A stretch of DNA of 64,000 bases from Alteromonas sp. M12 (GCF_037478005.1 NZ_CP144164.1:2170001-2234000), one strand, 5' to 3'. Shown: positions 53,442 to 61,754, counted from the stretch's first letter. Translations and numbers: made by a program. Notes: generated by a model not told the origin, from the letters alone.

Positions 53442-53560
53442 AGACAACATAGTCGAACTGCGAATCGCAGCTTCTCGTCCAGCCCCTTCAGGGATTATTT
53501 TATATTGAGTTTAGATTTGAACGGATGTCGTTCAAAGAAATGTGGTGGAGGGGGCAGGAT
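53442..53560. repeat. 119-bp direct repeat, copy 2 (adjoining the intact tRNA-Tyr)
   Basis: Copy 2 ends inside the intact tRNA-Tyr gene. It includes a perfect hairpin just downstream of the tRNA, TTTGAACG (53516-53523) with CGTTCAAA (53529-53536), probably a processing or termination signal for the minus-strand transcript. A palindrome CTGCGAATCGCAG follows further out. The near identity of the copies indicates a recent duplication or ongoing gene conversion. Confidence 0.9.
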
Positions 53561-53627
53561 TCGAACCTGCGAAGGCTGAGCCGGCAGATTTACAGTCTGC
53601 TCCCGTTGACCGCTTGGGTACCCCTCC
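53543..53627 (-). tRNA. tRNA-Tyr (GTA anticodon)
   Basis: On the minus strand the sequence starts GGAGGGG, and the 3' end is CCCCTCC-A-CCA with the CCA encoded. The anticodon stem-loop is GCAGACTGTAAATCTGC, giving anticodon GTA. The T arm has GGTTCGAATCC, and the long variable arm is typical of tRNA-Tyr. The length is 85 nt. The acceptor pairs perfectly. A truncated copy of its 3' end lies 179 bp downstream. Confidence 0.96.
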
Positions 53628-53723
53628 AAAGAGGCGCGTATACTAACAGGAAATTTCAGTGTGTAAATAGAATTAAAGATTTTTTTTTAATTAACGATAA
53701 AAATAGATTAAAAGGAAAATACT

Positions 53724-54197
53724 TTGACTGCTGAAATATCCCCACAATCTAAAGTGGCCATTTCTGACCTCGAATGGTCGGGAACCCTTAATCGTGCTCT
53801 AGAGCAAGGGGATAAATTCGCATTGTTATTGGCGATGTTGGAAGATGACTACCTGCAACGGCCTAATGTAAACGGTGGCGCTGATGAACCTAGCCATTTT
53901 CCCAGTAGCATTTCAAAACACTACTACCCACAAACTCCACTCCAAGCAGAGCAGCAAGACTGGTCATTAGCACGCACAACAAGTGAATTAATGGCGCAAA
54001 ATGTGAGTGACGCTATCCTCTGGCAGCGAATGCATCCCCAACCATTATCCATATTCAATGATGCCAAACGAATTGAACCTGAAGTGAAAATTAATTGTGG
54101 TTATTATACCCAACAACGATTCCACGCTGCACACTCGGCCAACACAATAGATGTAGATGAAACCAAACTCTACGATATCTTAAATGAGATGAGTTAA
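53724..54197 (+). CDS. VC2046/SO_2500-like conserved hypothetical protein
   Basis: This 157-residue soluble protein begins at a TTG with AAGGA eight bases upstream. The N-terminal VAISDLEWSGTLNRALEQGDKFALLLAMLEDDYLQRP resembles the VC2046/SO_2500 family of gammaproteobacterial proteins of unknown function; this is from memory of the family and moderately certain. No catalytic motif or membrane segment is visible. It lies upstream of trhO with a 117-bp gap. Confidence 0.65.
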   Translation: MTAEISPQSKVAISDLEWSGTLNRALEQGDKFALLLAMLEDDYLQRPNVNGGADEPSHFPSSISKHYYPQTPLQAEQQDWSLARTTSELMAQNVSDAILWQRMHPQPLSIFNDAKRIEPEVKINCGYYTQQRFHAAHSANTIDVDETKLYDILNEMS

Positions 54198-54314
54198 TTA
54201 GCTAATTATTAACCCTAATTAATTTACGGTTTTTGCAAAATTATCTGTAGTTGGTATAATCCGCGCCGCAAAAAATGCTTTGGTTTTACGTTCCAATTCG
54301 CAAAAAGGTTAAAT

Positions 54315-55307
54315 ATGTCTAAATTCATTGTTTGCGCAATGTATAAATTTGTTGCGCTTGAAAACTATAAAGAAATGCGTCAGCCACTCATTGACGTGTT
54401 AGAAAGTCACAATATTAAAGGTACCTTGTTACTTGCTAGTGAAGGTATTAACGGAACTGTCTCTGGGACCCGTGAAGCAATTGACAGTCTAATTGCGTAC
54501 CTCAACAGTGATCCCCGTATCAATCCAATTTCCTGTAAAGAGTCTCTAGATGACGTGCAGCCATTCTATCGTACCAAGGTGAAACTCAAAAAAGAGATTG
54601 TCACTATGGGAGTAGAAGGTATTGATCCAAAAAGAACTGTAGGCACATATGTGAAGCCTGCGGACTGGAATGCATTGATATCTGACCCTGAAGTCTTACT
54701 GATTGATACTCGTAATGATTACGAAATTGAAATTGGTACTTTCGAAAATGCAGTCAACCCTAAAACTGACTCTTTTCGGGAGTTTCCCCAGTATGTAGCA
54801 GATAATCTCGATCCTAAAAAGCATAAAAAAGTAGCGATGTTTTGCACGGGGGGAATTCGTTGTGAAAAATCCACTGCATTTATGAAGGAGCAGGGATTTG
54901 AAGAGGTGTATCACTTAGAAGGGGGGATTTTAAAATATTTGGAAGAAGTCCCTGAGCAAAATACTATGTGGAAAGGCGATTGTTTTGTATTTGATAACCG
55001 TGTTGCAGTTGATCATAAATTACAAAAAAGTCACTACGAAGCTTGTTATGCTTGTCGTCTACCCATAACTGAAGAAGATAAACAAACACCAGAATATGAA
55101 CCAGGCGTGAGTTGTCCTAAATGTTTTGGTAAACACACAGATGAGCAGATTGCGCGTTTTCGTGAACGTGAAAAGCAGGTGAATTTAGCTAGAGAGCGCA
55201 ACGAAGAACATGTGGGATCTGAAGCTCGAAAGGCGACAAAGTTGCGTCGACAACGTAAAGCGGCTGAGCGCAGAGAAAGACGTTTAGCTGCAGGTAAGTC
55301 AGCGTAG
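54315..55307 (+). CDS. trhO: tRNA uridine hydroxylase / rhodanese-like protein TrhO
   Basis: TrhO (YceA) takes part in oxygen-dependent formation of 5-hydroxyuridine at tRNA position 34. The 330-residue protein has the N-terminal acylphosphatase-like domain ([25 protein letters not shown]), the rhodanese domain with [19 protein letters not shown] and the active-site loop [15 protein letters not shown], and a C-terminal cysteine-containing region (CYACRLPI...CPKC). A basic Arg-rich tail closes it. The start ATG has AAAGG upstream. Confidence 0.93.
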   Translation: MSKFIVCAMYKFVALENYKEMRQPLIDVLESHNIKGTLLLASEGINGTVSGTREAIDSLIAYLNSDPRINPISCKESLDDVQPFYRTKVKLKKEIVTMGVEGIDPKRTVGTYVKPADWNALISDPEVLLIDTRNDYEIEIGTFENAVNPKTDSFREFPQYVADNLDPKKHKKVAMFCTGGIRCEKSTAFMKEQGFEEVYHLEGGILKYLEEVPEQNTMWKGDCFVFDNRVAVDHKLQKSHYEACYACRLPITEEDKQTPEYEPGVSCPKCFGKHTDEQIARFREREKQVNLARERNEEHVGSEARKATKLRRQRKAAERRERRLAAGKSA

Positions 55308-55374
55308 ACAGACACACTTATAACGCGTTAAACTGCCGTTTGAATTAAATTAGAAAGTATTATAAGACTTAAAT

Positions 55375-55623
55375 ATGACCGACAAAACACCATTGGATGA
55401 CAGCAAAATTGCTGAGATTCGCAAAGAGTTTGACTTTTTTGACCACGATAAAAATGGTCAAATTGATTTACCTGAGTTTATAGAGCTTTTAACCATCCTT
55501 TCGCCAAAAACAAAAGCGAGTCACGTTCAAGAAGGCTTCTCATTGATTGATGAGAACAATGATGGATTCATCGACTTCGAAGAATTTCTAGATTGGTGGC
55601 AAGAGGCTTGGTGGGAATATTAA
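55375..55623 (+). CDS. EF-hand calcium-binding protein
   Basis: This small acidic 82-residue protein has two canonical EF-hand loops, DHDKNGQIDLPE (about 24-35) and DENNDGFIDFEE (about 60-71), with Asp/Asn/Glu at the calcium-coordinating positions. There is no signal peptide, so it is cytoplasmic. Such calmodulin-like proteins are common in Alteromonadales, and their partners are unknown. It is a single gene followed directly by a strong terminator. Confidence 0.9.
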   Translation: MTDKTPLDDSKIAEIRKEFDFFDHDKNGQIDLPEFIELLTILSPKTKASHVQEGFSLIDENNDGFIDFEEFLDWWQEAWWEY

Positions 55624-55648
55624 TTCCATTTACAAATTGCAGTTTTTG

Positions 55649-55671
55649 AAAGCCCCGCAAGGGGCTTTTTT
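55649..55671 (+). terminator. Intrinsic terminator after the EF-hand gene
   Basis: AAAGCCCC (55649-55656) and GGGGCTTT (55661-55668) form a perfect 8-bp stem with loop GCAA, running into six consecutive T (55666-55671). This is a textbook rho-independent terminator. Confidence 0.9.
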
Positions 55672-55702
55672 ATGTTCAAAGATGATATTTGTGGAGAAGC
55701 CC

Positions 55703-56320
55703 ATGTATGTTGAGAAAAAATTTCAGTTATCAGACTTGGATGCGATGCGAAGTTTTATCGCACAAAATAGTTTTGGATTAATTGTATCTACTGATTTGAA
55801 TTCTACCCATCTGCCATTTGTTTGTGATGTGGATGAAAATGGTAAACTATGTTTGTTTGCCCATATGGCCAAAGCCAACCCTCACTGGAAAACTATCGAC
55901 AATAACCGAGCGCTTGTTGTCTTTAATGGGCCGCACGCTTACATTTCTCCTAGCTGGTATGCGACAAAACCCGCTGTCCCTACTTGGAATTATGTGGCTG
56001 TTCATTGTTATGGGGTGGTGCAGTTATTAGATGAAGATGATACTGCCTTAAGAATGCGCCAATTGATTTCTCACTATGAGCCTAGTTTGTTAAAAGATGA
56101 CAGCACAATGCCTGAAGATTACCAGCAACGCCTTCGTCAGGCCGTGGTAGGTTTCAAACTGGAAATAGATGACATTCAGGGAAAAGAAAAACTTGGCCAA
56201 CATCGTAAACATGAGGATCAACTCGGGGTCTTTTCGAGCTTAAATAATAGCGCGGATCCTGTTGCTAAGCTATTGGCTGAATACATGGAAGAACGCAGTC
56301 TGGGTAATGGTGAGACCTAA
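55703..56320 (+). CDS. paiB: PaiB-family FMN-binding negative transcriptional regulator
   Basis: I used ATG 55703 (MYVEKKFQLS), with GGAGAAG upstream, which gives 205 residues, the standard PaiB length; the frame is open further up but would run through the terminator. Family segments are SFGLIVSTDLNSTHLPFVCD, GPHAYISPSWYATKPAVPTWNYVAVHCYG, and VVGFKLEIDDIQGKEKLGQHR near the end. PaiB of Bacillus represses sporulation and protease genes; in proteobacteria it is a split-barrel flavin- or heme-binding protein of unsettled role. Confidence 0.9.
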   Translation: MYVEKKFQLSDLDAMRSFIAQNSFGLIVSTDLNSTHLPFVCDVDENGKLCLFAHMAKANPHWKTIDNNRALVVFNGPHAYISPSWYATKPAVPTWNYVAVHCYGVVQLLDEDDTALRMRQLISHYEPSLLKDDSTMPEDYQQRLRQAVVGFKLEIDDIQGKEKLGQHRKHEDQLGVFSSLNNSADPVAKLLAEYMEERSLGNGET

Positions 56321-56346
56321 ACCTTTTAATTAATGAGTATTGAAAA

Positions 56347-56817
56347 ATGACACCTGCAATTAATCTAGCCAAAAAACGTAAAATTCAATATACCGTCCAT
56401 CAATATCAGCATGATTCAGACACTAAATCATTTGGCTTAGAGGCTGCAGAGAAGCTGGGATTAGCCCAACAACAAGTATTTAAAACCTTGGTTGTTGAAT
56501 TTGATGGAAAGGAATTGGCAGTGGCCATTTTACCGGTTAATACTAGCCTGAGTATGAAGTTGATGGCAAAAGCGTTAAGTGCAAAAAAGGTAAACATGGC
56601 GGACAAAGCTGATGTGGAGCGAGCCACCGGTTACGTATTGGGTGGTGTCAGCCCTTTAGGTCAAAAGAAACGCTTAAAAACCATTATTGATGATAGTGCT
56701 CAAAGGTTTTCGACAATCTATGTCAGTGCAGGCCGTCGAGGCTTGGAAATTGAATTGGCTGCTGATGATATCATCACCTTACTCAATGCAAAATACGCAG
56801 AGATTAGGCAGCAGTAA
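56347..56817 (+). CDS. ybaK: Cys-tRNA(Pro) deacylase YbaK/EbsC
   Basis: YbaK hydrolyses Cys-tRNA(Pro) mischarged by prolyl-tRNA synthetase. The 156-residue protein has TPAINLAKKRKIQYTVHQY at the N-terminus, QVFKTLVVEFDGKELAVAILPV with the conserved Lys, and ATGYVLGGVSPLGQKKRL, the substrate-pocket signature with GGVSP. The length is normal. It starts 26 bp after paiB and may be co-transcribed with it. The short repeat array begins 17 bp after its stop. Confidence 0.93.
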   Translation: MTPAINLAKKRKIQYTVHQYQHDSDTKSFGLEAAEKLGLAQQQVFKTLVVEFDGKELAVAILPVNTSLSMKLMAKALSAKKVNMADKADVERATGYVLGGVSPLGQKKRLKTIIDDSAQRFSTIYVSAGRRGLEIELAADDIITLLNAKYAEIRQQ

Positions 56818-56833
56818 ATCCCTTTTGGTTTAC

Positions 56834-56941
56834 TATTTTAAACATGGACAGCCATATTATTTTAAACATGGACAGCCATATAGCATGAGCCAATATTTTA
56901 AACATGGACAGCCATATAGCATGAGCCAACATGGACAGCCA
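56834..56941. repeat. Tandem short repeats containing TGGACAGCCA, left of the transposase
   Basis: A 24-bp unit whose core is AAACATGGACAGCCATAT occurs at 56834-56857, 56858-56881 and 56894-56917, and a partial copy occurs at 56929-56941. From copy 2 the unit grows to 36 bp by addition of AGCATGAGCCAA (56882-56893 and 56918-56929). The core TGGACAGCCA is the reverse complement of the core of the array right of the transposase (58162-58223). This arrangement fits REP-like elements mobilised by a RAYT. Confidence 0.9.
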
Positions 56942-57017
56942 CAAACTAGACTAGAACTAGACTCTTAGGAAAATAGAATCAACTATGCTTTAGTATGATT
57001 AATTCAGGGAGTGAATT

Positions 57018-57962
57018 ATGCCACTGGCAAGGAAGCGACAAATCAATCTTTCAGATACCCCTTATTATCATTGTGTATCCCGATGTGTCCGGCGTGCCTT
57101 TTTGTGTGGTGAAGATGAACTGACAGGGAAAAGCTATGAGCATCGTCGCCAGTGGGTAGAAGACAGGTTATTGTTTTTGACCACCGTCTTTGCCATCGAA
57201 GTTTGTGCCTATGCAGTGATGAGCAATCACACCCATGTGGTGTTACATGTGAATGCTGACAAAGCTAAACATTGGACGGATACAGAGATTGCTCAGCGCT
57301 GGCACAAGCTTCACAAAGGAACCTTGCTCTCACAAAGGTTAACCTCAAAAGAAGCTCCCGTGTTCACAGACGCTGAACAAATCACACTCCAGTCAACCTT
57401 GTCCGTTTATCATAATCGCTTAACCGACATTAGCTGGTTTATGCGAGAATTGAATGAGCCGATTGCTCGACAAGCTAATCAAGAGGATGACTGTACCGGT
57501 CACTTTTGGGAAGGGCGATTCAAGTCACAAGCACTGTTAGATGAACATGCCTTAGCAGCCTGTATGGTGTACGTAGACTTAAACCCTATCCGGGCAAAAA
57601 TGGCAACAACCCCAGAGTCTTCTAACCACACCAGTATTAAACGCCGTATTCATGATTTTAAGAAAGGTTATCAGCCCTCTACGTTAATGCCCTTTGTTGG
57701 CAACCCAAAACCGCAGGGGCTAATGTTCGATTTAGTCGAATATCTTAAGTTGGTTGACCTATCTGGTCGCAGTATTAATCCTCACAAACGAGGTGCAATT
57801 GATATGAATGAATCACCCATATTGCAACGTTTAGGGGTGGATGAACACACCTGGCAAGATATGTTTTTGACCTTTGAAACCAATTTTAGCGTGGCTGCAG
57901 GGCAATCAGACACCTTGAAACGCTATAAGCGAAAACGTCGGCAAAAGAATTCTGTAGGCTAA
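57018..57962 (+). CDS. REP-associated tyrosine transposase-like (Y1/IS200-type HUH)
   Basis: This 314-residue protein belongs to the Y1 transposase (TnpA_REP) superfamily, which handles single-stranded DNA. The N-terminal YYHCVSRCVRRAF is the family start. The metal-binding HUH-type motif is His71-Thr-His73 in MSNHTHVVLH. The catalytic tyrosine is Tyr185 in CMVYVDLNPIRAKM, with FWEGRFKSQALLDE before it. It is longer than most RAYTs, with an extra C-terminal part. Short repeats with a shared core lie on both sides in opposite orientation. Confidence 0.9.
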   Translation: MPLARKRQINLSDTPYYHCVSRCVRRAFLCGEDELTGKSYEHRRQWVEDRLLFLTTVFAIEVCAYAVMSNHTHVVLHVNADKAKHWTDTEIAQRWHKLHKGTLLSQRLTSKEAPVFTDAEQITLQSTLSVYHNRLTDISWFMRELNEPIARQANQEDDCTGHFWEGRFKSQALLDEHALAACMVYVDLNPIRAKMATTPESSNHTSIKRRIHDFKKGYQPSTLMPFVGNPKPQGLMFDLVEYLKLVDLSGRSINPHKRGAIDMNESPILQRLGVDEHTWQDMFLTFETNFSVAAGQSDTLKRYKRKRRQKNSVG

Positions 57963-58161
57963 CGATTCCACTAAAGCCGCTTTTCATTTCAATTGTTTCT
58001 TTGCACAAGAGACAGGCCTCCCCCTGCACTAAATTCAGCTCAATAGCGCCCATTTCCCAGAAACCGATGATTCCATAGGTATTTATCTAGATAATGAGCG
58101 TATTAAAACCTTTTCGATAAAATCCATTAATAGTTATGAGCCACGATCTTTCAATACTTTC

Positions 58162-58223
58162 AAAGGTGGCTGTCCAGATTTGAGATATTTGAAAAAAGGT
58201 GGCTGTCCAGATTTGAGATATTT
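58162..58223. repeat. Two direct repeats containing TGGCTGTCCA, right of the transposase
   Basis: A 29-bp unit starting AAAGGTGGCTGTCCAG and ending GATATTT occurs at 58162-58190 and 58195-58223. Its TGGCTGTCCA core is the reverse complement of the core left of the transposase, so the two arrays face each other around the gene. The 199 bp between the transposase stop and the first copy (57963-58161) hold no gene; a short open frame runs through it into the repeats and may be a gene remnant. Confidence 0.88.
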
Positions 58224-58296
58224 TCCTCCCTTCTTTTTGTCAGGGTTTTTTACAAAATTTACAATTTGTTAACTAGTGGGGAATTAAAACGCTTAG

Positions 58297-58315
58297 TTTT
58301 CAACATGGTTGAAAA
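58297..58315. promoter_or_regulatory. Palindrome upstream of the sigma-54 promoter (putative activator site)
   Basis: TTTTCAAC (58297-58304) and GTTGAAAA (58308-58315) are perfect complements around ATG. It lies immediately upstream of the -24 element of the PEP-CTERM gene promoter. Sigma-54 promoters need an enhancer-binding protein; for PEP-CTERM genes the PrsK/PrsR pair is the known candidate. The close spacing is unusual for an enhancer site. Confidence 0.5.
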
Positions 58316-58317
58316 TT

Positions 58318-58333
58318 TGGCACAAGGTATGCT
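58318..58333 (+). promoter_or_regulatory. Sigma-54 (RpoN) promoter of the PEP-CTERM gene
   Basis: TGGCACAAGGTATGCT matches the -24/-12 consensus TGGCACRNNNNTTGCW with one mismatch. The GG (58319-58320) and GC (58331-58332) pairs are separated by exactly 10 bp. Transcription would start near 58344, giving a leader of about 65 nt before the ATG at 58409. RpoN-dependent promoters are reported for PEP-CTERM genes in other bacteria. Confidence 0.72.
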
Positions 58334-58408
58334 GAAGCAATTACGTAGTTTTACAAATGTTAAGTAGTAGATCTAAGTGAGCCTATGTAATTAACAAGGA
58401 ATAAAAAT

Positions 58409-59338
58409 ATGATAAATCGTTTCTCTAAACTCAGTATAGGGGGGGCTATATTGGCTTGCAGTACGGCTGCTTCAGCTAATTTAATCAACCTATTCGAAAC
58501 TCAACGTGAAACCGATTTCGCCTATGCTGGCGTAGGGGGATTGCGTGGCACAGGAGTAGGTGATATTGCACTATCTGGTGTGTCAGGCACGGTCAGTCAA
58601 GCCTATCTATACTGGCATGGTCCTACATCATCAAGCGATTCAACATTTAATGCTAACGTTATGTTCAATGGCAGTGCTATTTCAGGCACTAATATCGGTT
58701 TTTCTGATGATAATTTCTGGGGACAGGATAACAGCCAAGCCTACCGCGCGGATGTGACTGGCTTAGTCAGTGGCGATGGTACCTATGCTTTGTCAGGATT
58801 CTCGCCTGACAATTCAAATGGAGCATCTTTGGTCGTTTATTACGACGATGGTGATACCACAAACAACAGAGATATAGTGACATTCGATGGCAATGATGCG
58901 AATTTCCCAAACTCTTATGATCCTGATGGATGGGACGTGACTTTGCCTGGTATTAATTATTCTGGTGGAACCGCTTCTCTAGTAATGGGGGTAAGTGATG
59001 GACAAGATTTTGGGATAGGCAACGATGGCCAATTTTTCATTAATGGCGTTGATATCGCAGGTCTTTTCGATGGCGCTTCAGTTCCCGCTACACCTGGCTC
59101 ATCGGTAGGTAATGGCGGTCTTTGGGATTTAGTTGAGATTGATATAACGTCTTTCTTATCATTAGGCAGCAATACTATTAACTTGACCCATAGTGGCTTT
59201 CAAGATGCACTGAGCGCTGTTCACTTTCATGTGAATTTACCAGCCGGTGCTGCACCATCGGACCCAGGTCAAGTGCCTGAACCAGGCGTTTTATTGCTGT
59301 TAGCATCCGGTTTATTGATGCTTAAACGCCGTAAATAG
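58409..59338 (+). CDS. PEP-CTERM sorting-domain secreted protein
   Basis: This 309-residue exported protein has a signal peptide (about 1-23, ending AASAN), a Gly/Ser/Asp-rich beta-sandwich-like body and a C-terminal PEP-CTERM tail. The tail has VPEPG, a hydrophobic segment (VLLLLASGLLML) and KRRK. Such proteins are cut and anchored or released by exosortase A (EpsH), usually in exopolysaccharide-producing Gram-negatives. GGAA lies before the ATG. No exosortase gene is in the window. The body resembles other Alteromonadales PEP-CTERM proteins but gives no enzymatic motif. Confidence 0.88.
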   Translation: MINRFSKLSIGGAILACSTAASANLINLFETQRETDFAYAGVGGLRGTGVGDIALSGVSGTVSQAYLYWHGPTSSSDSTFNANVMFNGSAISGTNIGFSDDNFWGQDNSQAYRADVTGLVSGDGTYALSGFSPDNSNGASLVVYYDDGDTTNNRDIVTFDGNDANFPNSYDPDGWDVTLPGINYSGGTASLVMGVSDGQDFGIGNDGQFFINGVDIAGLFDGASVPATPGSSVGNGGLWDLVEIDITSFLSLGSNTINLTHSGFQDALSAVHFHVNLPAGAAPSDPGQVPEPGVLLLLASGLLMLKRRK

Positions 59339-59360
59339 TAAACGTTAGTCTGATAGTGAC

Positions 59361-59396
59361 AAAGGGCACACGCTGGAATATGCGTGTGCTCTTTTT
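59361..59396 (+). terminator. Intrinsic terminator after the PEP-CTERM gene
   Basis: GCACACGC (59366-59373) pairs perfectly with GCGTGTGC (59382-59389), with an 8-nt loop, followed by TCTTTTT. The surrounding 313-bp gap (59339-59651) shows no supported gene. Confidence 0.85.
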
Positions 59397-59651
59397 AGTT
59401 ACGTTATGGGTTTCCCTAAAAAGCTTCGCAACGCAAAGCTTCAAAAATTATAAACGCCACAAAGTAGAAATAAATTGTTGTATCAGTCGCTTGAGTGCAA
59501 AAGGGAGCTTTGAGGGATCTATGTTCTTCCAACTTTACCAACCTAGCTATAAATAATTAAGTTTGAAAGACTGTTTCTGGCAGGATACTGGCTGCGAAAA
59601 CAGACAAAGAGCATTAATTTCGACGGACTGATTTAGGTTAAGCTATTCCCT

Positions 59652-59996
59652 TTAATGATTCAGTTGAGTTATGTGCAGTAATTCTCCAGCGGGGCCCCAC
59701 AGATAAAAAACCTTGGCCCACGATTCGGCTTGAATCTCTGATAATTTGGTTTTGTATTGTGACTTTTTGGCTAAAGTGTAGGCTTCCTCAATATCAGATA
59801 CGCATATCTGTAACATCAAATTTTCGGCTAATTGTTGATTATAAAAACGCTGTATGAAAAATTCACATTCGCCATTTTTGCACAAGGTGAGATCATCTGT
59901 AACGTATTCACTGGTAAATCCCAATTGATTATAAAAACTGACCGATTTTTGATAATCTAAACTGGGTATAAATACTTTGATATCTTCAACTTGCAT
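59652..59996 (-). CDS. VOC-family (glyoxalase/bleomycin-resistance-like) protein
   Basis: This 114-residue single-domain protein has the vicinal-oxygen-chelate fold pattern: DIKVFIPSLDYQKSVSFYNQLGFTSEY at the start and VFYLWGPAGELLHITQ at the end, with two beta-alpha-beta-beta-beta modules between. Metal ligands are incomplete, as in many family members. It starts 12 bp after the stop of the helicase gene and is probably co-transcribed with it. The substrate is unknown. Confidence 0.82.
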   Translation of the reverse strand: MQVEDIKVFIPSLDYQKSVSFYNQLGFTSEYVTDDLTLCKNGECEFFIQRFYNQQLAENLMLQICVSDIEEAYTLAKKSQYKTKLSEIQAESWAKVFYLWGPAGELLHITQLNH

Positions 59997-60008
59997 AGGG
60001 CTCCTGCT

Positions 60009-61331
60009 TTATTCATCTTCAGGTTCTACGGGTCTAGCTTTCTTACGCATGGGAATATGACCCACATCAACCCCTTCTTGGGCGCGGATCCGTTTTTGCG
60101 GTTTAGGGGCATTTTGCGGCGCGACTTTTTTGGCTTTTTTCTGTGGCGCACCTTTTAAAGCTCGTTGTTTAAGCGGTTTAAGTCCCTTGAATTTGCCTTC
60201 AAGTCCCTCAAGCTCACTGAAACTAATACTTTGTTGTAAAATTCCTTTGATGGTAATAAAACTCTGCCAATCTTTAGGACCAACAAGAGATGCTGCATTG
60301 CCTTTACTACCAGCTCGTCCAGTGCGTCCAATGCGATGTATGTACTCGTCTGCCAATTTGGGCAAGTCAAAATTGATTACCCATTCGACTTTTCGGAGAT
60401 CTAAACCTCGTGAGGCTACGTCGGTGGTGACCAATACTTGATGTTGACCACGACTAAAGGCATTCATAATGTTACTTCGTTGAGACTGGGTTAAACTAGC
60501 GCTCAAAGCTGCGCTATCTATGCCATCTGCCGCTAATAATAGAGACAGTTTCTCAGTGTCTTCTCTGGTTGCGGTAAAAACAATTACTTGTTTGTTATCC
60601 GTATTTTCCAGCAATTTTTTGAGCAATGAAATTTTATGATCTAAATGATCTGCCAAATAAAATTGCTGTTCAATATCGAGGTGTTGTTCTCTTGAGTCAC
60701 CCACACTTATTCGTTGTGGCGCATTCAACATTCTTTCGGTTAGATAATGTAATTCTGCTGAATCTAATGTGGCAGAGAACATCATTGTCTGTCTTTTGCG
60801 GTGATCAGCACAACGGTCAATTAACTTTAATTCCTCCGCAAAACCTAAATCTAACATGCGATCTGCTTCATCAAGGATAAGTAACTCTAGTCCATTCAAA
60901 TATAGACTTTTCCCTTTTACATGATCAGCTACTCTGCCAGCTGTACCTACAACAAACTGCGGGTTTCGTTTTAGCGCCTTAACTTGATCATTAAAATTTT
61001 CACCACCTAAAATGAGAGTCGCAAAAATATTCTGATTGGCAATTAACCATTTGAGCTGCATGAATACTTGTTTTGCCAATTCCCTTGTCGGCGCTAAAAT
61101 TAGCACTCTTGGGTCTTTTCGACTCAGGGCTCGTTGTTTAAGTACCCGTTGTAGCGCAGGAATTAAAAACGCGAGCGTTTTCCCCGAACCCGTTTTAGAA
61201 GATGCTAGCAAATCTTTGCCAAGCAGGCCTTGTCCAATGGCTTTCGCCTGAATTTCAGTTACTTCTTGAAAGCCTTTTATTTCTAGGGCTTTTAAAATTC
61301 GATGGTCTAGGGGAAAGTCATTAAATTGCAA
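60009..61331 (-). CDS. DEAD-box ATP-dependent RNA helicase
   Basis: This 440-residue helicase has the complete motif set: FNDFPLDHRILKALEIKGFQEVTEIQAKAI (Q motif), SSKTGSGKTLAF (I), PTRELAKQ (Ia), TAGRVADH (Ib), DEAD (II), FSATLDS (III), VIVFTATRED (IV), VLVTTDVASRGLD (V) and HRIGRTGRAG (VI). The C-terminal tail is basic (KKAKKVAPQNAPKPQKRIRAQ) and probably binds RNA. It resembles RhlE/SrmB-type helicases, but exact orthology is not clear. It unwinds RNA in ribosome assembly or cold adaptation. Confidence 0.93.
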   Translation of the reverse strand: MQFNDFPLDHRILKALEIKGFQEVTEIQAKAIGQGLLGKDLLASSKTGSGKTLAFLIPALQRVLKQRALSRKDPRVLILAPTRELAKQVFMQLKWLIANQNIFATLILGGENFNDQVKALKRNPQFVVGTAGRVADHVKGKSLYLNGLELLILDEADRMLDLGFAEELKLIDRCADHRKRQTMMFSATLDSAELHYLTERMLNAPQRISVGDSREQHLDIEQQFYLADHLDHKISLLKKLLENTDNKQVIVFTATREDTEKLSLLLAADGIDSAALSASLTQSQRSNIMNAFSRGQHQVLVTTDVASRGLDLRKVEWVINFDLPKLADEYIHRIGRTGRAGSKGNAASLVGPKDWQSFITIKGILQQSISFSELEGLEGKFKGLKPLKQRALKGAPQKKAKKVAPQNAPKPQKRIRAQEGVDVGHIPMRKKARPVEPEDE

Positions 61332-61754
61332 AGTTTGTTCTCTTTTAGGGCTTGGAATTGATCAAATGGAGATATTAACACACAGATGTAATTTTCATCT
61401 GAAAACTTATCTCAATGATAATTAGGGTATTGAGTTTGCGAATGCGCTTACCGTGCTCAGTTACCCTATTTGATTATGTCATTGCAAGCTAACCATAAAT
61501 CCTAATCGGTTCGCGGAGTTATTTTTACAGCGCTTAAAATGCCATTCTTTACTTTGAATCTCTGATTAACAGTGTTGTACAAATAGAGAAGCAAGTTGAA
61601 GTGATTTTAATCTATCAATCTACAAATGCAAACAACTGAAGGGGAGTTTTATGTGAAGTCTAAAAAAGTCTGGGGAATTGTCATTCAGTGTGATGACTTA
61701 AAGTTATTTGGAATTTTGAAAGCTGATATATAAAAATCTAAAAAACGTTTCATA
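61332..61754. other. Gene-free stretch between the helicase and CoA-transferase genes
   Basis: There is no secure gene in these 423 bp. One short frame, GTG at 61653 to TAA at 61733 on the plus strand (26 codons), is preceded by GGGGAG seven bases upstream and could encode a tiny peptide starting MKSKKVWGIVIQ. Evidence beyond the ribosome binding site is lacking. The helicase promoter must lie at the left end. Confidence 0.35.

Noticed and set aside
53179..53735. Overlapping frames across the tRNA-Tyr repeat region giving repetitive peptides
   Set aside because: They are translations of the duplicated tRNA 3' flank and of the antisense tRNA itself; the repeated peptides mirror the DNA repeat.
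56834..56941. CRISPR array
   Set aside because: There are no unique spacers of regular length; units are directly abutting or separated by a repeated 12-bp piece, and no cas genes are present.
56687..56968. 93-codon frame with repeated YFKHGQPY peptides
   Set aside because: It overlaps ybaK in another frame, and the peptide repeats are a by-product of the short DNA repeats.
61653..61733. 26-codon micro-ORF with a good ribosome binding site
   Set aside because: It is too short to support by composition, and no conservation can be checked here; it is mentioned only in the intergenic description.
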